5,336 bases of DNA from Chloroflexota bacterium (GTDB lineage: Bacteria > Chloroflexota > Anaerolineae > Anaerolineales > Villigracilaceae). Numbering within the stretch: position 1 is the first letter of the stretch; each line of letters begins with the position of its first letter. The translations under genes and the position numbers were made by a program. Positions 5,095-5,336 of the stretch are shown one piece after another. The notes below the pieces were generated by a model that saw only the letters and a program-made list of their open reading frames with translations, made no database searches and was not told the DNA's origin. The stretch spans positions 1-5,336 of the forward strand of contig JAKANW010000268.1 in the NCBI GenBank assembly GCA_021823555.1. The letters are read 5' to 3'.

Positions 5095-5164
5095 TGGCAA
5101 GTCCGCGCTGGCGAAGACGTTGAATGTGACACTGGAAGAGGTGATTGCGAGGGAAGCGGAATGA
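5084..5164 (+). pseudogene. Possible 3' fragment of an XRE-type helix-turn-helix gene
   Basis: A 26-codon open stretch that ends in LAKTLNVTLEEVIAREAE before the TGA at 5162-5164. This wording resembles the last helices of XRE/HTH_3 regulators (LAKALNVSxEEL), which often act as antitoxins. An in-frame TGA sits directly before its ATG (5078-5080), and its first codons come from the palindromic repeat, so no complete gene exists here. No ribosome binding site was seen. A terminator follows in the correct orientation. The short match makes this tentative. Confidence 0.35.
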
Positions 5165-5173
5165 AATGAAAGA

Positions 5174-5196
5174 GGCGGCGTGACAGCCGCCTTTTT
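5174..5196. terminator. Rho-independent terminator between the XRE scrap and the HepT-like gene
   Basis: GGCGGC (5174-5179), loop GTGACA, GCCGCC (5186-5191) and five T (5192-5196) on the plus strand. On the minus strand the same stem begins just after the HepT stop codon and is followed by TCTTTCATTTC, a poorer T-tract, so it may also end the toxin gene. Confidence 0.8.
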
Positions 5197-5336
5197 ATTC
5201 GCCGAGCAATTTCTTGACCTGTTTCTTCAACGGAGGCAAATCGTTTTTGGCGGTATCCCAAATGATGTTCAGGTTGACCTCTCGATAATCGTGGATAATC
5301 TTGTTCCGAATCGCCCGCATGAACATCCACGGAAGT
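5195..5336 (-). CDS. HepT-like (DUF86, HEPN) toxin, C-terminal part (cut by the window edge)
   Basis: The last 46 residues of a HepT-like HEPN-domain protein, a family of RNases paired with MNT nucleotidyltransferase antitoxins. The visible part begins LPWMFMRAIRNKIIHDY and holds the HEPN Rx4HxY motif (RNKIIHDY, fragment residues 10-17). In characterised HepT proteins the Arg and His of this motif are needed for RNase activity and the Tyr is AMPylated by MntA. The ending, NLNIIWDTAKNDLPPLKKQVKKLLGE, is also typical. The stop TAA is at 5195-5197. The 5' portion, about two thirds of a usual 110-115-residue protein, lies to the right of the window, where its cognate antitoxin gene would normally be found, since MNT genes commonly precede HepT. 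The frameshifted MNT remnant 266 nt downstream would be in the unusual order. Confidence 0.85.
   Translation of the reverse strand, partial: LPWMFMRAIRNKIIHDYREVNLNIIWDTAKNDLPPLKKQVKKLLGE

Noticed and set aside
4878..5330. A 150-codon minus-strand open frame
   Set aside because: It overlaps the HepT end and the MNT start in other frames, runs through a terminator and a repeat, and shows no recognisable domain.

Overview
The window looks like chromosomal DNA from an uncultured or little-studied Chloroflexi-type bacterium, most likely of the Anaerolineae. This is an inference from style, not a database match. The clues are moderate GC, a secreted lipoprotein with a 'LACS'-type lipobox and a concanavalin-like domain, TTG starts, scattered palindromic repeats of the PPLPQGEG type, and a GxxExxY gene beside CACGGAT-type repeats.

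Layout: positions 1-2910 hold a minus-strand operon for de novo NAD synthesis, read right to left: promoter (2883-2910), nadC (2865 to 2017), nadA (1946 to 900), a GxxExxY-family gene (817 to 386), and the 5' end of nadB, which runs off the left edge. NadB oxidises L-aspartate to iminoaspartate, NadA condenses it with dihydroxyacetone phosphate to quinolinate, and NadC converts quinolinate to nicotinate mononucleotide. The whole aspartate branch is therefore in one transcription unit. The GxxExxY gene has no evident place in the pathway. It is bracketed by inverted arrays of a short CRCGGA repeat, and a related array without a gene fills the nadC-nadA gap. A different palindromic repeat sits in frame inside nadA.

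Positions 3024-3689 encode a plus-strand lipoprotein with its own extended -10 promoter, ending at a strong bidirectional terminator (3704-3736). The terminator is shared with the convergent minus-strand ZIP-family metal transporter gene (4527 to 3751). The ZIP gene has a good sigma70-type promoter overlapped by a long AT-rich palindrome that may be an operator.

Positions 4586-5336 are a worn toxin-antitoxin-type region: a frameshifted MNT-like nucleotidyltransferase with a leaderless-type promoter, a palindromic repeat next to a probable 3' scrap of an XRE regulator, a terminator, and the C-terminal end of a HepT-like (HEPN) toxin whose 5' part lies beyond the right edge.

The most unusual feature is the repeat-bracketed GxxExxY gene inside the nad operon. 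It is a candidate, not a demonstrated, mobile unit.
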